Shown here piece after piece: positions 8,711-20,082 of a DNA stretch of 64,000 nt. Source of the stretch: Neoceratodus forsteri (Eukaryota > Chordata > Ceratodontiformes > Ceratodontidae); NCBI GenBank assembly GCA_016271365.2, contig CM057456.1:883806001-883870000 (forward strand), written 5' to 3'. A program made the translations under genes and the position numbers. Every line of letters begins with the position of its first letter. Position 1 is the stretch's first letter. The notes under the pieces were generated by a model. That model was not told where the DNA came from, ran no database searches, and saw nothing but the letters and a program-made list of their open reading frames with translations.

Positions 8711-9927
8711 CACCCGCCCACCATCCCCTCAGTGGCCTCTTCTCCTGTGGCTTCTCTACCTCCCATCTCCTTCTCTCTGCAAAAATATAAAATTAAAAAA
8801 AATAAACAAAAGTAGGAAGAATTGCTCAATTTTTCCAAAAAAAAAAAAGGCTATATCTTTGGGGTTCTTATTTCTTCCAGAAAATTATTTACTCTAAGAT
8901 TCTTGGGCCATCTCGTGGAATTGCATTGGCGATCAAACTGCACAACTATCTCTTGCCATCCCTCGGGCAAGATACTTCTGGGGTTTTAGCCTGGCTCTGG
9001 CTATTCAGTTTTGATCCTGCAATCCCGTGCTTCCAGCTGTTACGCCCTAGAATCGCACCCCCCCTCTCTAATTCTTGCCCTGCAGAGCAGAGGAACGGGC
9101 ACGACTATTTTTTTCTAAAAAAAAAAAAGGGAAAAGCTGAGGAACTCTCTCGACTGCCATAGGCATTCTTTACATTTGAGGTCATGCTCCTAAGCCTGCA
9201 AGTGATTATCTGTAAAAAAACAAAAGGAAGATGCAAGGCAGACAAAGCCCTTCTCGTGAGTTTTGATGATTGGTTTTTCCTTTCAAGTGTCCTCCTGGAC
9301 AGTTTTACAGACAAGCAGTGCTGACCATGACCAATCCTAGCCAGTCTAAGCCTCTGGCCTGCCTTGGCGAGTCCGACTGAGTCCCACTCTATACCTATAA
9401 ATGCCTGAAAGGCTTAGATTTTCCATTTCTAAACCCCTGAGCAGCGCTCTCATGCTGCCTGGGTTTTATCCTCCCCTCCTCGGGTGTCCTCCAGTTAAAG
9501 CCTTCCGCGCCAGGAGCCCGAAGTGGGGATCAAGAACAATGGCATGTTGAAGATGAGGACTATGCCCTCCTGAGTCTGTCTAGCGGGTTCGGTGAACCTT
9601 CTCTTCAGCTATATCTCCGGGGATTCTTGCTTCCCTGTTAGTCGAGCCTTGAGCTATAAACTAACTATGCTCGTTGGGCATTCTGGTCCCTTCAACATCC
9701 CATCTCTCTCTTCTCTTCTTCTTCTTCTTTCTCATTACCTTCCTTCTCTCTCCTCCTAGAGTCGCCCAGGTAAGGAGGCCCTGCAGTCCCTAGGTTAGGG
9801 ATACTCTTATCTCCTCTGTCCTTCCTCCATCGGCTTATTCCTTTTTCAGTTCATTCTTCCTTACTTTGCCATCCCTTGGCTATCTTGCCTCGCTATCTCT
9901 ATTTCTCTGCTTTCACTTTTGCCTCTC
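8711..9927. other. DIRS-1 non-coding 3' region
   Basis: About 1.2 kb between the internal complementary region and the right repeat. It holds A-runs (8838-8849, 9117-9128), a pyrimidine tract (9700-9760) and no open frame resembling RT, RNase H or recombinase. Autonomous DIRS elements place the complementary region near the right repeat, so the spacing here is unusual. Confidence 0.6.
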
Positions 9928-10133
9928 TGCTCACAGAACTGAGTTGGAGGAGGAGTCGTACTAACGGCCTTCGCGCCCATATGACGCATGGCGTCACTCG
10001 ATGGCGGCCATTAGCCAAAGCTTTTTTAAAAAAAAGCTTCCGTGATGGGTGTGCGCCTCGCTACACCCAGTAAGTAATGAATGGTGAAGATACAAGAGAA
10101 GATCAAGAATTACGTTAGGTACATAATTTTCAT
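9928..10133 (-). repeat. DIRS-1 right inverted terminal repeat
   Basis: Starts CAGAACTGAGTTGGAGGAG and ends ACATAATTTTCAT. Its reverse complement matches the left repeat, with the AAGCTTTTTTAAAAAAAAGCTT block at the same place. The outer 60 bases past ATGAATGGTGAAG are unique to this end and reappear inverted in the internal complementary region. Confidence 0.87.
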
Positions 10134-11590
10134 TTCTTGGATAGTCGATTGCTGCATTCGGCACTGGGTTCTTTGGTGCTAGTAATGTGGTTCTGTGTCC
10201 ATAGGTGCTGTATGCGGCGCAGGGTCCTTCGTTGCCACACATGGTGCCATGGTCTTTGATGCCATTGGCAGTTCTGGTGTCACTTGTCTGCCCCTTGCTA
10301 GGCCAGGCTTCGGCCTTTCAAGTGCAGCTCCTGATTTCTCCAGGGTAGAGATGGAGCATGATGAGTCTGACCCTAACTTTATTTTATCTGACGAAGGTGA
10401 GGATGACTCATTCTATGGCTTGGACAAGAAGCCCTCTGTCCCAGCTGAACCCCTAGTTGAAGACCTTTCCTTCCAGTCTCTTCTCAAAAACATGGGGGAA
10501 ACCCTGGCTCTGCAGACCTCATCAGTAGACCCAGGCAGGCTTTTGCACCTCGAGTTCCTTCCTATTCCTAACGTTCCTATGAGCCTTATGCCTCCTGTTC
10601 CCCCCTCCTTTGAGACTTTATCTCAAGCAGTGTGGGAGGGACCAGCTCTGATTCCTTCTACAGCCAAATCCATAGGCAAAAAGTATGCCTCTCCCATGGA
10701 GAGACCTTTCTTAGCGTTGCAACCTATCGCAGATGCTTTAGTTGTCCTTGTAGAGAATGACAAAGCTGTTCTCCCTCAGGAGACATCTGCACATCCTATC
10801 AATAAGGAATCTCATAAAACTGACACCTTGGGAAAATGGGCTTTTGCAGCCACAACCTCGGGCATGCGTATTGACAGCTATCGGGGCACTTCTCCAAATA
10901 TGAGTATGTGCTTTGGAACTTGCTTAAATCGATGGTTGAGAATCTTCCAGAGTCTGACTCTAACTTGGAGCTTCTGCAAACTATTACTAGGGGCATAGAA
11001 TCCAACAGTCATCAGCAGAAAGCTTCTATGGATGCCTATGACACTGCTGCTAGGGCTGCTGCTGCCTGAATCTGTATCAGGTGGCTTTCCTGGTTCAGAA
11101 CATCAGGATTTTCTTCTGATGCTCAACAACAGATCATAAATGTCCCTTTTGATGTTGCTTATCTGTTTGGTCCTCAGGTTGTGCAAGCACTAGAGGCTGC
11201 CTAGAAAACCAGGACTGCCATTAAAACAGCCAGGCTGGCTTCTTCGGCTCCCTAGAGGGGCAGGAACTGTCAGTTTTTTCAGAACAGACAGCCCTTTCGA
11301 GGAAGAGGCCGAGGAGCCCCTAACAGGAACCAGCCTCTGCAGCTGCAAAAGAAAATGTAGCATAATGCACAGGGCCTGAAAGCACCCAGTGCCACCCACT
11401 GAAAATCTGGCCCTAGTCTCACCTCAACTGCCCAAGGTGGACATTACCAGGGCAGTGGGAGGTCATCTGACTCAGTTTTACAACCAGTTGAGGTCCATCA
11501 TCATGGACAAATGGGTCCTTAGGATTATTTGGTAGGGTTACAATCCACTCAGAAAAGAAAAGTCCCTTCTCTCAGGTGTTCTCCCCCTCA
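10134..11590 (+). pseudogene. DIRS-3 gag C-terminal part and start of RT, broken
   Basis: Continuation of DIRS-3 after the DIRS-1 insertion. The frame 10195-10998 encodes a gag-like acidic region (DESDPNFILSDEGEDD). In neighbouring frames follow YDTAARAAAA (about 11036-11066), WFRTSGFSSDAQQQ, INVPFDVAYLFGPQ (about 11135-11180) and FRGRGRGAP (about 11295-11325), the DIRS gag C-terminus with an Arg/Gly-rich nucleic-acid-binding tail. Then GGHLTQFYNQLRS and DKWVLRIIW (11458-11532) match the start of DIRS reverse transcriptase. So, unlike DIRS-1 and DIRS-2, this family had pol directly after gag. Stops and frame changes are many. LINE B1 sequence takes over near 11590. Confidence 0.75.
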
Positions 11591-11609
11591 CAAGTGTACC
11601 AGTTGAAGG

Positions 11610-12015
11610 AACTGAGTCATTTGAGTATACTGTGGTAGCAGGTGTAGGTTGTAGGAGTGCCCTCATCTACTATCCACCTGGAGATGAGAAGCAGTTCCTT
11701 CAGGAAGTGGTGGACTTCGTCATCGACATGGCGTTTGAGTCACCCAGGAAGATGGTCCTGGGTGACTTCAATGCCTGGGTCGATGACAAACTCTCACAAT
11801 TTGTACAACACTTCCTCCAGTTGATGACATCTCTGGGCCTTACACAGATAGTTACCACTGCTACCCATAAACATGGTCACTCTCTTGACTTAGTCTTCCT
11901 CCTGGGGATTGAAGCCTCTGATCTGGGTGTGGAACCAGTTGGATGCTCCGATCACTACACCGTGGGATTTAGTTTTTGTGCCCCCCTTTGCCTACCCCCC
12001 TGTGGAAATGGTTAG
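11610..12015 (+). pseudogene. LINE B1 endonuclease (AP/EEP type), partial
   Basis: Frame from about 11610, with an in-frame ATG at 11632, to 12015. Landmarks are YYPPGDEKQF (the region after the first strand pair), RKMVLGDFNAW (the GDFN catalytic motif), TATHKHGHSLDLVF (the SLDLVF motif) and GCSDHYTVGF (the SDH catalytic motif). This is the C-terminal two thirds of an apurinic-type endonuclease that would nick target DNA. The N-terminal third is missing at the 5' truncation. After 12015 the frame is lost; linker remnants with SPWFDRTLRDLQQ continue in 12093-12401. Confidence 0.82.
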
Positions 12016-12404
12016 ATGTCACCCTTTACGAGATGTTAGCTCTGAATGCCTGGCGGTGGTACTTGACCTATAAACCCTCCTAGTGGCAAGCAATGACCCA
12101 GAGGCCCCTCGTGGTGGCCAAAAACACGGCCATTTCAGTGGCCCTGGATGTCATTGCTCCTGTCTGTGTTCGCCCTTTCTCCCTTTGCCCTCAGTCCCCA
12201 TGGTTTGACAGGACTTTGAGGGATTTGCAGCAACTAGAACGAAGGTTAGAGCGTTGCTGGTGGAAATCCACCCTTGATACTGACCACCTTAGATTGATGG
12301 ACCATTATCAAGCCTATCAATCTGCAATCACCCGTAAGAAGGCAGAGTTTCTGTCAGGGGAGATTGTGGCCGCTCAGAATCGACCAGCTCAGCTTTTTTG
12401 AACT

Positions 12405-13547
12405 GTGGACAGACTGTGCAACCTAGCCTGTCTACAAGTTCGAAAAGCCTTTTCACAAGTAGAGTGCGATGAACTTGTTCGATTCTTTGTGACTAAGGTG
12501 GCTGACATCAGGGCGGTACTCCAACCAGCACACTCTATGGGTGCTGCTTTGGATCGGCACAAGGTCACTGCCTCTCAGCCTTCCTGGAGTACCTTCGACC
12601 GACTGGAGTTCATGGATGTCATGCAGATTGTCCAGGGTGCACAACCTACGTGCTGTAGTTTGGATCCAGGACCAACTTCCCTGATCTTGGGTTGTATTGA
12701 TTCCATTGGTCCAGTCCTTGCATGGATAGTCTGGTGCTCCTTGGAAACAGGTGAGTTTCCCAGCTCCCTGAAGGAGGCGGTGGTAATACCCCTCTTGAAG
12801 AAAGCTTCTTTGGACCCTGACTGCCATGCGAACTACAGACCAATCTCAAACCTTCCCTTTTTAGGGAAGGTGATTGAGAAAGTAGTGGCGGTATAGCTGG
12901 AGAACCATTTGACCATCCATGACATCTATGAACCCCTCCAGCCTGGTTTTCATAAGAGGCATAGTACTGAGACAGCGCTGGTTCGGGTGCTCAGTGATCT
13001 CCTGATGGCTAGAGATTCGAAGAACCGTTTCATCTTGGTTCTTCTAGATCTCTCCTCAGCATTTGACACAGTGGACCATGGGATCCTACTCAGTTGCCTG
13101 AGGTTCATCTGTGGACTGTCGGATGCAGTTCTCAGGTGGTTTACATCCTTCCTCACTGGAAGAACTCAGAGAGTGGTGTCCAGGGTTTATTCCTCGGACT
13201 CAGTTCCTCTGTCTCATGGGGTTTCTCAGGGCTCAGTGTTGTCCCCCATGTTGTTCGCAGTGTACATGTTGCCCCTCGGAGACATTGTCAGAAGGTATGG
13301 GCTTAGGTTTCACTGCTATGCTGATGATACCCAGCTCTATTTTTATTTTGCACCTGACCAGGATGGAGTTCTCTTAGTCTTTAACAGCAACCTCACAGAA
13401 ATCCAGGATTGGATGGATTCGAGTTGGCTGAAGTTGAACTCGGAAAAGACTGAGGTGCTGGTTGTGGACCTGGCGCCGGATAGGAGGGCCGGGGGCAGGT
13501 TCTTCCTCAGGGCTTTTCCTTGGGGGCTTATCACTCCCAACCTCTAA
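12405..13547 (+). pseudogene. LINE B1 reverse transcriptase with one in-frame stop
   Basis: One frame of about 381 codons interrupted by a single TAG at 12894-12896. Motifs in order: DPGPTSLI..., PLLKKASLDPDCHANYRPISNLPF (split at the proline-rich finger), LQPGFHKRHSTETAL, LLDLSSAFDTVDH (catalytic Asp), SHGVSQGSVLSPMLF, CYADDTQLY (intact YADD box near 13314-13340) and WLKLNSEKTEVL. The order and wording are those of L2-clade RTs. The frame fails after 13547, but the thumb and C-terminal part continue in other frames to 14166 (NRGVTFDEG, HLDYYNSLYLGL, VQNAVAWLLTG, GLHCLLVQW). Confidence 0.85.
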
Positions 13548-14305
13548 ATGGGTGCGAAACCGGGGGGTAACTTTTGATGAAGGGGTGACTGCGTTTGCAG
13601 GTGTCAGCAGTCATCAAGTCCTCTTTTTGCCGGCTGAGGAATAGCTCCAGGATTAAGCATCTTGTTCCATCCAGTGATTTTCCTACATTGGTCGATGCCT
13701 TTGTGTCTTCTCACCTGGATTACTACAACTCCCTCTACCTAGGGCTACCTGGGTGGAAATCTGCCGCTTGCAGCTAGTGCAGAACGCAGTGGCCTGGCTT
13801 TTGACAGGAACTTCCTGGTCCTGTCATATTTTGCCGGTGCTGCGTGGACTGCACTGCCTGCTTGTACAGTGGTGGATCACCTTTAAAGTCAGTCTTCTGA
13901 CTTTTAAAGCCCTACATGGACTGGCCCTGGACTACTTGAAAGACCTTCTGGTTCCTTACTGCCCTGGGTGATTGCTCCGCTCAGCCAACGAGGGGTTGCT
14001 GGAGATTCCAAGGGCGTGTTTGAAATCTTCTGGGGCCCGGGCATTTATGCATGTGGCCCCAACCCTTTGGAATTCTCTATCCTGTCGATTACGGGAGTGC
14101 ACGACCATGGAGGGATTTAAACAAGATCTAAAAACGTATTTGTGGCACCAAGCATTTGGTGAATGATTTCTTTTAATTGTATCAGTTGTTTTATACTATT
14201 TATGATGTTGGGATGTTCGATGTGTTATTTTAAACTTTGTTAGGTGCCTTGTTTTTTTGAAAGACGCCATAAAATTAAAAATTATTATTATTATTATTAT
14301 AATAC

Positions 14306-14635
14306 AGAGGGATGTTCTTGCTCCTGAACTGAAGTTGTCAGTTTCCACGTTTGCTTACCCTTAGTTCCTTCCTTTATGTACATACTGAATGAGAACAGAA
14401 ACTAATGACCTACAGTATGGGGTTATATTTATAACACTACTGTGACCTTGGGAAGGTGGTTGATGGGGTGCTATGAGGGTGAGGAAAGGATTAATTTAGT
14501 CTTTTGTTTTTTTACAGCAGTTGATTTAAAAAAACAGTTCACAATTTACATTGCAAATTGTTATGGCGATAATTTTCCTTTACTGTTTTACTAGCTTCTG
14601 CACATTCAGTATGTTAGCTTTCTTACTCACTCCAC
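14306..14635. other. Spacer between two LINEs
   Basis: No repeat or convincing coding homology recognised. It could be residual DIRS-3 or host DNA. Confidence 0.4.
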
Positions 14636-15098
14636 ATACTTTATTTATTTATTGAGGAATTCAGAAAGTCCTTTGAGTCAAGGACTCATTTACAAAGGTT
14701 CCACGTTGGACATAAAAAGTACAGAGACAACATAATTACAGATTACAGTACATTAGTACAGGCATAGGAGTACATAGGTATTCAGTAAGTGGCTATCAGA
14801 CAAGGATAACAGAAGTTTCAGTAATTTAGCACAGCCATATAATTGCAGATGGTTCTGTAGTAGGTTGATGGTCAAATAGTAGTAACAGAGCATTTAAGCA
14901 AGAGGACCTAACAATTCAGTTTAATGGAAATAACAGTCATAAATAGGTATGCGCTGACCAGGGTTCTGGGAAGGGGGAATGTGAGGGGACATAGTCAGGG
15001 TAATTGTCGTAGGGGCAGGGCAGAGAGAGAAAAGAAGGGGGATGTGTCAGGGGCAGCTGCATGGGTTGGAGGCCTGAAGGTGTTCCCTTCGCTGGGAT

Positions 15099-16326
15099 TT
15101 AAAAGGGCCAAGCCTTTTTTTTGTTAGTTATATGGTTTGGGAGTGAGTTCATCCAGGAAGGGGCCTTGTAACTGAATGATCTTTGGAATTGGGAGGTCCG
15201 GCAGTGGGGTACCTGTAGCCATGGCTTGTCTGAGTTACGGGTTGATCTGACTGCTGATGCCGGGTGAATAAGTGAGGAGAGAGTGGAGGGGTGAGACCTA
15301 GCACAATCTTTTTGGCCATTAGGCAGGTGTGAAACCTGATCCTGTTGTCTAGGTTTAGCCAATTTGTGGCCCTGTAGAGGGAGCAGGTGTGGGTGAAACG
15401 AACACAGCCAAAGATAAGATGGCAGGCTTTGTTTAGTGAGAGTCAGAGTCTGCTGAGCGCAGAGGTGGATGCAGCACTGTAAATGAGAATACTGTAGTCC
15501 AGAAGGGAAAGGACAGAGGAGTCGACGGTGAGCCGGAGGGCGTCGAGTGTGTGGCAATGTTTGTACCAATAGAGCATGCCAATTCTAGAGGTAAGGGCAG
15601 TGGATAGGTGATGAATGTGTTGATTATAGTTGAGGATTGGATCTAGCGTGATACCGAGATATTTAAAGGTGTTCACTTGTTCAAGTGGGGTTTGATTGGC
15701 ATCAAGAATTTAGGGGCAGAGGTTCTTAAGGGATTTCTATGGATGTGAGAAGACCATGACTTTTGTCTTCTCATAGTTGATTATTAGGCGCTGGGCAGTG
15801 AACCATTTTTCAGCTTCGCAGAAAGAATATTGGAGTGCCAGGTGGAGTTTAATGGGTCGGGATCGGAGGTGTACAGGACAGCATCATCCATGTAAAGGAG
15901 CAGGTTGCCAGAGCAGGATGATGGGAGGGAGTTTAGATACAGACTAAATAACAGAGGGCTAAGAATGGAGCACTGTGGTACACCAGAGTGGACTGGGAGG
16001 CTGGTGGAGAGGGTGGTGCCAATCTTGACCCATTGTGTTCTATCTGACAGATAGTCGGAGAACCAATTTAGGGCATCACTGGAAAAGCCAACTGAGGAGA
16101 GAGTGTTCAGTAAGAGGGCAGGGCTCGCAGTATCAAATGCCTTAGAGAGGTCCACGAAGACAGCCCCTGAGATGTGGCCATGGTCCAAGGTGGAGTGGAT
16201 GTGTGAGGTATATTCGAGGAGGGCGGTGGTGGTACTATGCCCCTTATGGAAATCGTGTTGCTGTTTACATAGTAGGTTATATTTTGTTAAGTGGTCAGTG
16301 AGTTGATCGGAGACAATACGCTCCAA
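15099..16326 (-). pseudogene. LINE A copy 2 reverse transcriptase
   Basis: The frame 16326-15784 carries ERIVSDQLTDHL, HDFHKGHSTTTALLEYT, AVFVDLSKAFDTASPALL (catalytic Asp), HSGVPQCSILSPLLF (GVPQG altered to GVPQC) and LLYMDDAVLYTSDPDP (YMDD box). In shifted frames the C-terminal part follows: FKYLGITLDPILN (about 15674-15630), ARIGMLYW-like, and a C-terminal domain to 15099. Pre-RT linker remnants lie at 16803-16416. It is inactive because of the frame breaks. Confidence 0.85.
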
Positions 16327-16965
16327 TGCTTTAGATGGGGGATGGAGATAGGGTGGTAGTTGTTAGTGGAGGTGTGGTCCCCACACTTGTAGATGGGGGT
16401 AATGGAAGCCAATTTCTAGTGGGAGGGGAATTTCCCTTGACAGAGGGAGTGGTTGAGAATATAGGTGAGCGAGTTTAGGACTTCCAGAACAGTGAGGCAG
16501 AGAAGTTTCAGGTCTAGGGAATCACTACTATAGTGAGAGTGGCTTAGGGCTTTGACGAGGTAAGGTTTGGCTACCTCAGGGGTAATAAAATGTAGATGAA
16601 AGGTGGAGCAAGGGGGGTGAGGGGTGGTGCCGGGCTGGATGGGGGTCGAAGAAATTAGGGGGGAGGACATGGCTGAGATCAGTGAAAGTGGAGTTGAGGG
16701 CCAAGGCTATACTAGAGGGATCCAAAGAAAGGTTATCGTCTATTACAATCTTATCGGGGGTCAGATTTGTGACCTTACCACAGAGTTCCTTTATATTATT
16801 CAAAAATTGTAGCCCGGTGCCCCAGGTGGAGGTTAAGGATGCTTTGTAATCCTCTGCTTTGGCTGCGCGTAGGGTCCGTGTGCACTTATTACGGTACTCT
16901 CTATACTGTTGCCTGTCAACTGGTCATTTGGTCTCATTTGCGAGATGCTAAAGGGAGTCACGATG

Positions 16966-17619
16966 TCACAGTATATCCAGGAGGTGGTCAGTGAACCAAG
17001 GGGCATGGTTACTTTTGGACATTCTCTTGATAATTGGTGTGAATTTGTCACAGGCTGCGTTGAATGTGGTGATAAAAAAGTCAAGAGCATGGTCAAGGGT
17101 ATTAGCTAGGGGTGACCAGTCCCAGCTTCTGAGGTGGGCTTTTAAGTTGAAAGAGTTTGCCTGGGCCGGGCTTGTGATATAGGGTAATTTTAGAGGAAGG
17201 TTTGGGGCTAAGCAGGACCAAGTGCAGAGTACAGGAGAATGGTTGCTTAGTGCATTAGGGAGTACCAAGGTGTTAGTTATTCTGTGGGGGCAATTTGTGA
17301 AGACCAGATCCAGGAGGGAGGAGGTCCCTGTGCGGTTGTTGACCCAGGTGGAGGTGGTGACTACCTGAGTGAGATCAAGCGTGGTAGCATCATCTGTGTA
17401 AGGGGCGGCTGTCTTGGCCAGCCAATTTATGTTGAAATCACCAATAACAATGTTTTCATGTTGTGGGGATAGAGGAGAGAGATAGGTCAGGATAGCCAGG
17501 AAGGCTTGTTTCTGTTCCCTGGGTGGGATGTAGACAATAGTGAGTAGAAGGGGGGTAGTAGCCCTGCCAAGTGTTAATTTTAGGGTGAGCGCCTGGGCCC
17601 CCAATATCAGTATACTCAA
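16966..17619 (-). pseudogene. LINE A copy 2 endonuclease
   Basis: A 217-codon minus-strand frame. Motifs: TIVYIPPREQKQAF, HENIVIGDFNINWL (the GDFN motif), SSLLDLVFTNCPHR, and NHSPVLCTW in place of the usual SDH (here SNHSPV, so the catalytic His block is altered). Upstream residues of the endonuclease are missing. The endonuclease frame is in register with the RT frame at 16326, but intervening stops separate them. Confidence 0.8.
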
Positions 17620-17620
17620 A

Positions 17621-18848
17621 CCTTAAACTTTAAATGTAAATATAAAACTGAACAAATGTCAGACTTTTAATCCCCAAAATGACCTACTGTGTGCTACCCG
17701 CTTAACACCGTAGCAAAATTCAGAATTTAAGCTTTAGTAGTTTTTTCTGTAGCCTTAGGGACAAAGTATTGATAAACATAGCTGAAATCACAACTGCAGT
17801 ATTTCTTTCAAACATCTGCCATTCACAAATGATTGAACACATCATCTTCAAAGTTTCAGGGTCTGTGTATTCTAGCACTTAAATAATACCCTACACATTT
17901 CAGAAAAATCTGACAACCTGCTTGTTGAATGGATGGCAGGTGATCAAACAACACTCTACAGGGACCGTAACTATACTGACATGATAACAAACAGGCATGT
18001 TTGACTGCATATGTACAGTATCTTTGTCAAAGTCAGTGTTGATAAGGGACATCTTTCCTGTAAAAGGATACTAATCCTTTGACAGACAGTACCTGCTTCA
18101 GCAGGTATATTAGAGACATTCTGGCGAATCACAATGTAATAAATGTCCGAGACAAGGGAACAATGAGTAATGCTGAGAAAAACGGTTTTGGATGGAACAT
18201 GATACATTGTACAACATATATAGAAATTAATTGATAAATGAGCCTTTACTGCAGTCATAAATGTAGTCTCCTTACTTCCCCATATAACATCGAACATAGT
18301 TGTGGGCACATATAGTCTTCATTGTCAGGCCTGTTTTCTGAAAGTAAAAGTTGCTACCAAATCTGAAACCTGTAGTGGGACTTACTTTCAGTTTTCTGAC
18401 ATTGGCTTTTTGAGCAAATTAAATTGACTTGTACATTTTGTGAAGTTTATCATGTTCTAATCGTAACCTCTTTTTTTCCTTTTCTTTAGTGAACCTGCCC
18501 TCGTTGTGCCCTTGTCTCATGTGTGAATAGTATTGCATCCCAACTGTGTCCTTGTTAAGAATGTTTACCTGTTTAAGTGGGTATTGCCTATTTAAAGGTG
18601 AGTCCCTTTCATTAGGCATGGAAGAACTGTACTACAGGTACAGTAGTCACATGGATACTCATGAAAATGCGAATGCATTGAAACATATAGCCCTTTATTA
18701 TCAGTCTTATTTTTTAATATTCTGTGCACAACAGGAAAGATAGTGAAATTAAGATGGTGTCAGGGCTGTGAGAGTGTTCATCTGTAGCTCTGACTTTTCA
18801 CTCTCTAATTTACCTGGCAATATTTATTTGAGAGAAAGCTGACTATTA
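17621..18848. other. AT-rich unique-looking spacer
   Basis: 1.2 kb with no recognisable repeat or coding homology. The largest frame, 18309-17971 on the minus strand (112 codons), has no motif I recognise and no supporting signals, so it is not called. Confidence 0.45.
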
Positions 18849-19513
18849 AGAAGAGTGTGTCATGAGTCAGCCCATGGTGCTAAGGGTTGAGGCGGTGGAC
18901 GCCACACCTGGCATCACGCCGGCGACCTGGGTTCGGGAACAAGCCAAAGTCATCAGAGGTTGCCGGGGGAGGAGAAGAGTGAGCATCTGGAGGACTGCTC
19001 TCTTCTCTTGGGGTGGGATCCAGGGACTACCACACTTAGCAGCGGCACCTGGCGGAGGCTGAGGCATCACTCAGTAGCAAGGTTTGGCAGCAGGGGTTTG
19101 GCGATGGCAGGATGTCTGTGGGTGGTCCCGCACTGGCATCCATTGCATGCCGCACCATAGGGATGGTACAAGTGAAATACCCTGCCTCCTGATAGGTGAA
19201 GGATGTTCCAGGGGCTGGCCAACCACGCCCAATGTCGGGTCTATCTGCTCACTCCTCTGTTCTCCTCCCTGCCTGGTTACTTGTCTAGATTATAGATAGA
19301 GTGCCAGGAGTAATGGTGGTCCTACCTTGGGGGACTCAGAGCCGGGGGGTTGGGTGACTGGGTAAGAGGATGGAGAGCTGGGCCCCAAGAGGAGATGAGC
19401 CGAGGATTTCAGGCGGGCGGGATATGGCACATGCTGCAAGACCATCTGGAGAGAGTTCAGGTAAGGCAGTGCCATAAAAAGAGTTTGGAAAAAAAAAGAG
19501 AAGAGTGTGTCAT
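18849..19513 (+). mobile_element. Retroposon with tRNA-like head and 15-bp target duplication
   Basis: A 635-bp insertion (18864-19498) bounded by perfect direct repeats AGAAGAGTGTGTCAT at 18849-18863 and 19499-19513, with an A-rich 3' end (GGAAAAAAAAAGAG). The head CCCATGGTGCTAAGGG...GACCTGGGTTCGGGAA resembles tRNA A- and B-box order (GGTTCGGGAA as B box). The long duplication and A-tail point to LINE-mediated insertion of the L1 type. The same head occurs inverted at 48310-48395 attached to a different-looking body. No protein is encoded. Confidence 0.8.
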
Positions 19514-20082
19514 TTAAAAAATCAGTGCAGATTTCTGTGTTCAACTAGGTACTCCATAACTGGACTGCTTTACAAACCGACTTCTCATCTACTTACCAGT
19601 CGCCACAGCTGTTTCAGACCCTGATGCTCCTGCAGCTTTTCCAAACCTTCAGGTTTAAACAGGGTGGGGAGATCAGAAACAGGGAGCAGAACAACATGGC
19701 ATCTAAACATAGGAATGCCAGGGAAATCAGAGAATTGCTCCCAAGAGCTACTGGTTGAGAAAAAGCATGGAGTACAGAAGATAGAGAAGCCACTCCAGAT
19801 ACCGACTCTACCAGGCCTAAATGTGGAGGCACCGCAGTCAACATTGGACCTTCTCTCAGTGCCGCTGTCGCTTCTGATGCTGCTTGTGGTGTTGGAGTTC
19901 TTGGCGGTGCTGGGGGTGGTGGTTTGGAGGTTTCTAGACCTGGTTCTTGTCCCAGGGCCGTGTGTGGTACTGGGGCATGAGCTGACACTGTCCCTGTCCT
20001 CTGTGCCACTCACAGTGGTGGTGATGGGGTCAGCGCCGCAGTCAGAGCCGGCCCTGCCTTTGGTGCCACTCACGGCACCGGA

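Larger units (their letters stand above)
5618..10133 (+). mobile_element. DIRS-1: gag-only DIRS-like retrotransposon, both ends present
   Basis: A 4.5 kb element with the hallmark DIRS layout: inverted terminal repeats (left 5618-5815, right 9928-10133) and an internal complementary region at 8617-8710 that reproduces the joined outer ends. Contents in order: left repeat, zinc-finger gag start (5981-6238), GC-rich linker, gag middle (6724-7599), gag C-terminal part (7475-8368), internal complementary region, 1.2 kb of non-coding sequence, right repeat. Reverse transcriptase, RNase H, the methyltransferase-like domain and tyrosine recombinase are all absent, so it would need a partner element in trans. 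DIRS integration leaves no target duplication, and none is seen. It sits inside DIRS-3. Confidence 0.85.
11590..14305 (+). mobile_element. LINE family B (L2-like), copy 1, 5'-truncated
   Basis: Plus-strand LINE with the end of an AP endonuclease, a full RT region and a short 3' UTR. The 3' end has AGGTGCCTTG...GAAAGACGCCATAAAATT followed by (ATT)n at 14279-14301, a pattern known for L2-clade LINEs. The 5' side joins DIRS-3 sequence. Stops at several points make it inactive, but this is the best preserved L2-like RT in the window. Confidence 0.85.
14636..17620 (-). mobile_element. LINE family A, copy 2, minus strand, 5'-truncated
   Basis: The 3' end is at 14640-14710 (TTTATTTATTTATTGAGG, then CCTTTGAGTCAAGGACTC reading the family A tail inverted). 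RT lies at about 16330-15100 and endonuclease at 17619-16966. The element begins inside the endonuclease at 17620, so it is 5'-truncated. Frames are broken in the RT fingers and C-terminal region. It is the longest family A copy here. Confidence 0.85.

Noticed and set aside
12453..12849. Minus-strand ORFs opposite LINE B1 RT
   Set aside because: Shadows of a well-supported RT frame on the plus strand.
17971..18309. 112-codon minus-strand ORF as a host exon
   Set aside because: No motif, no splice or start context and no similarity to anything in the window. Length is compatible with chance.
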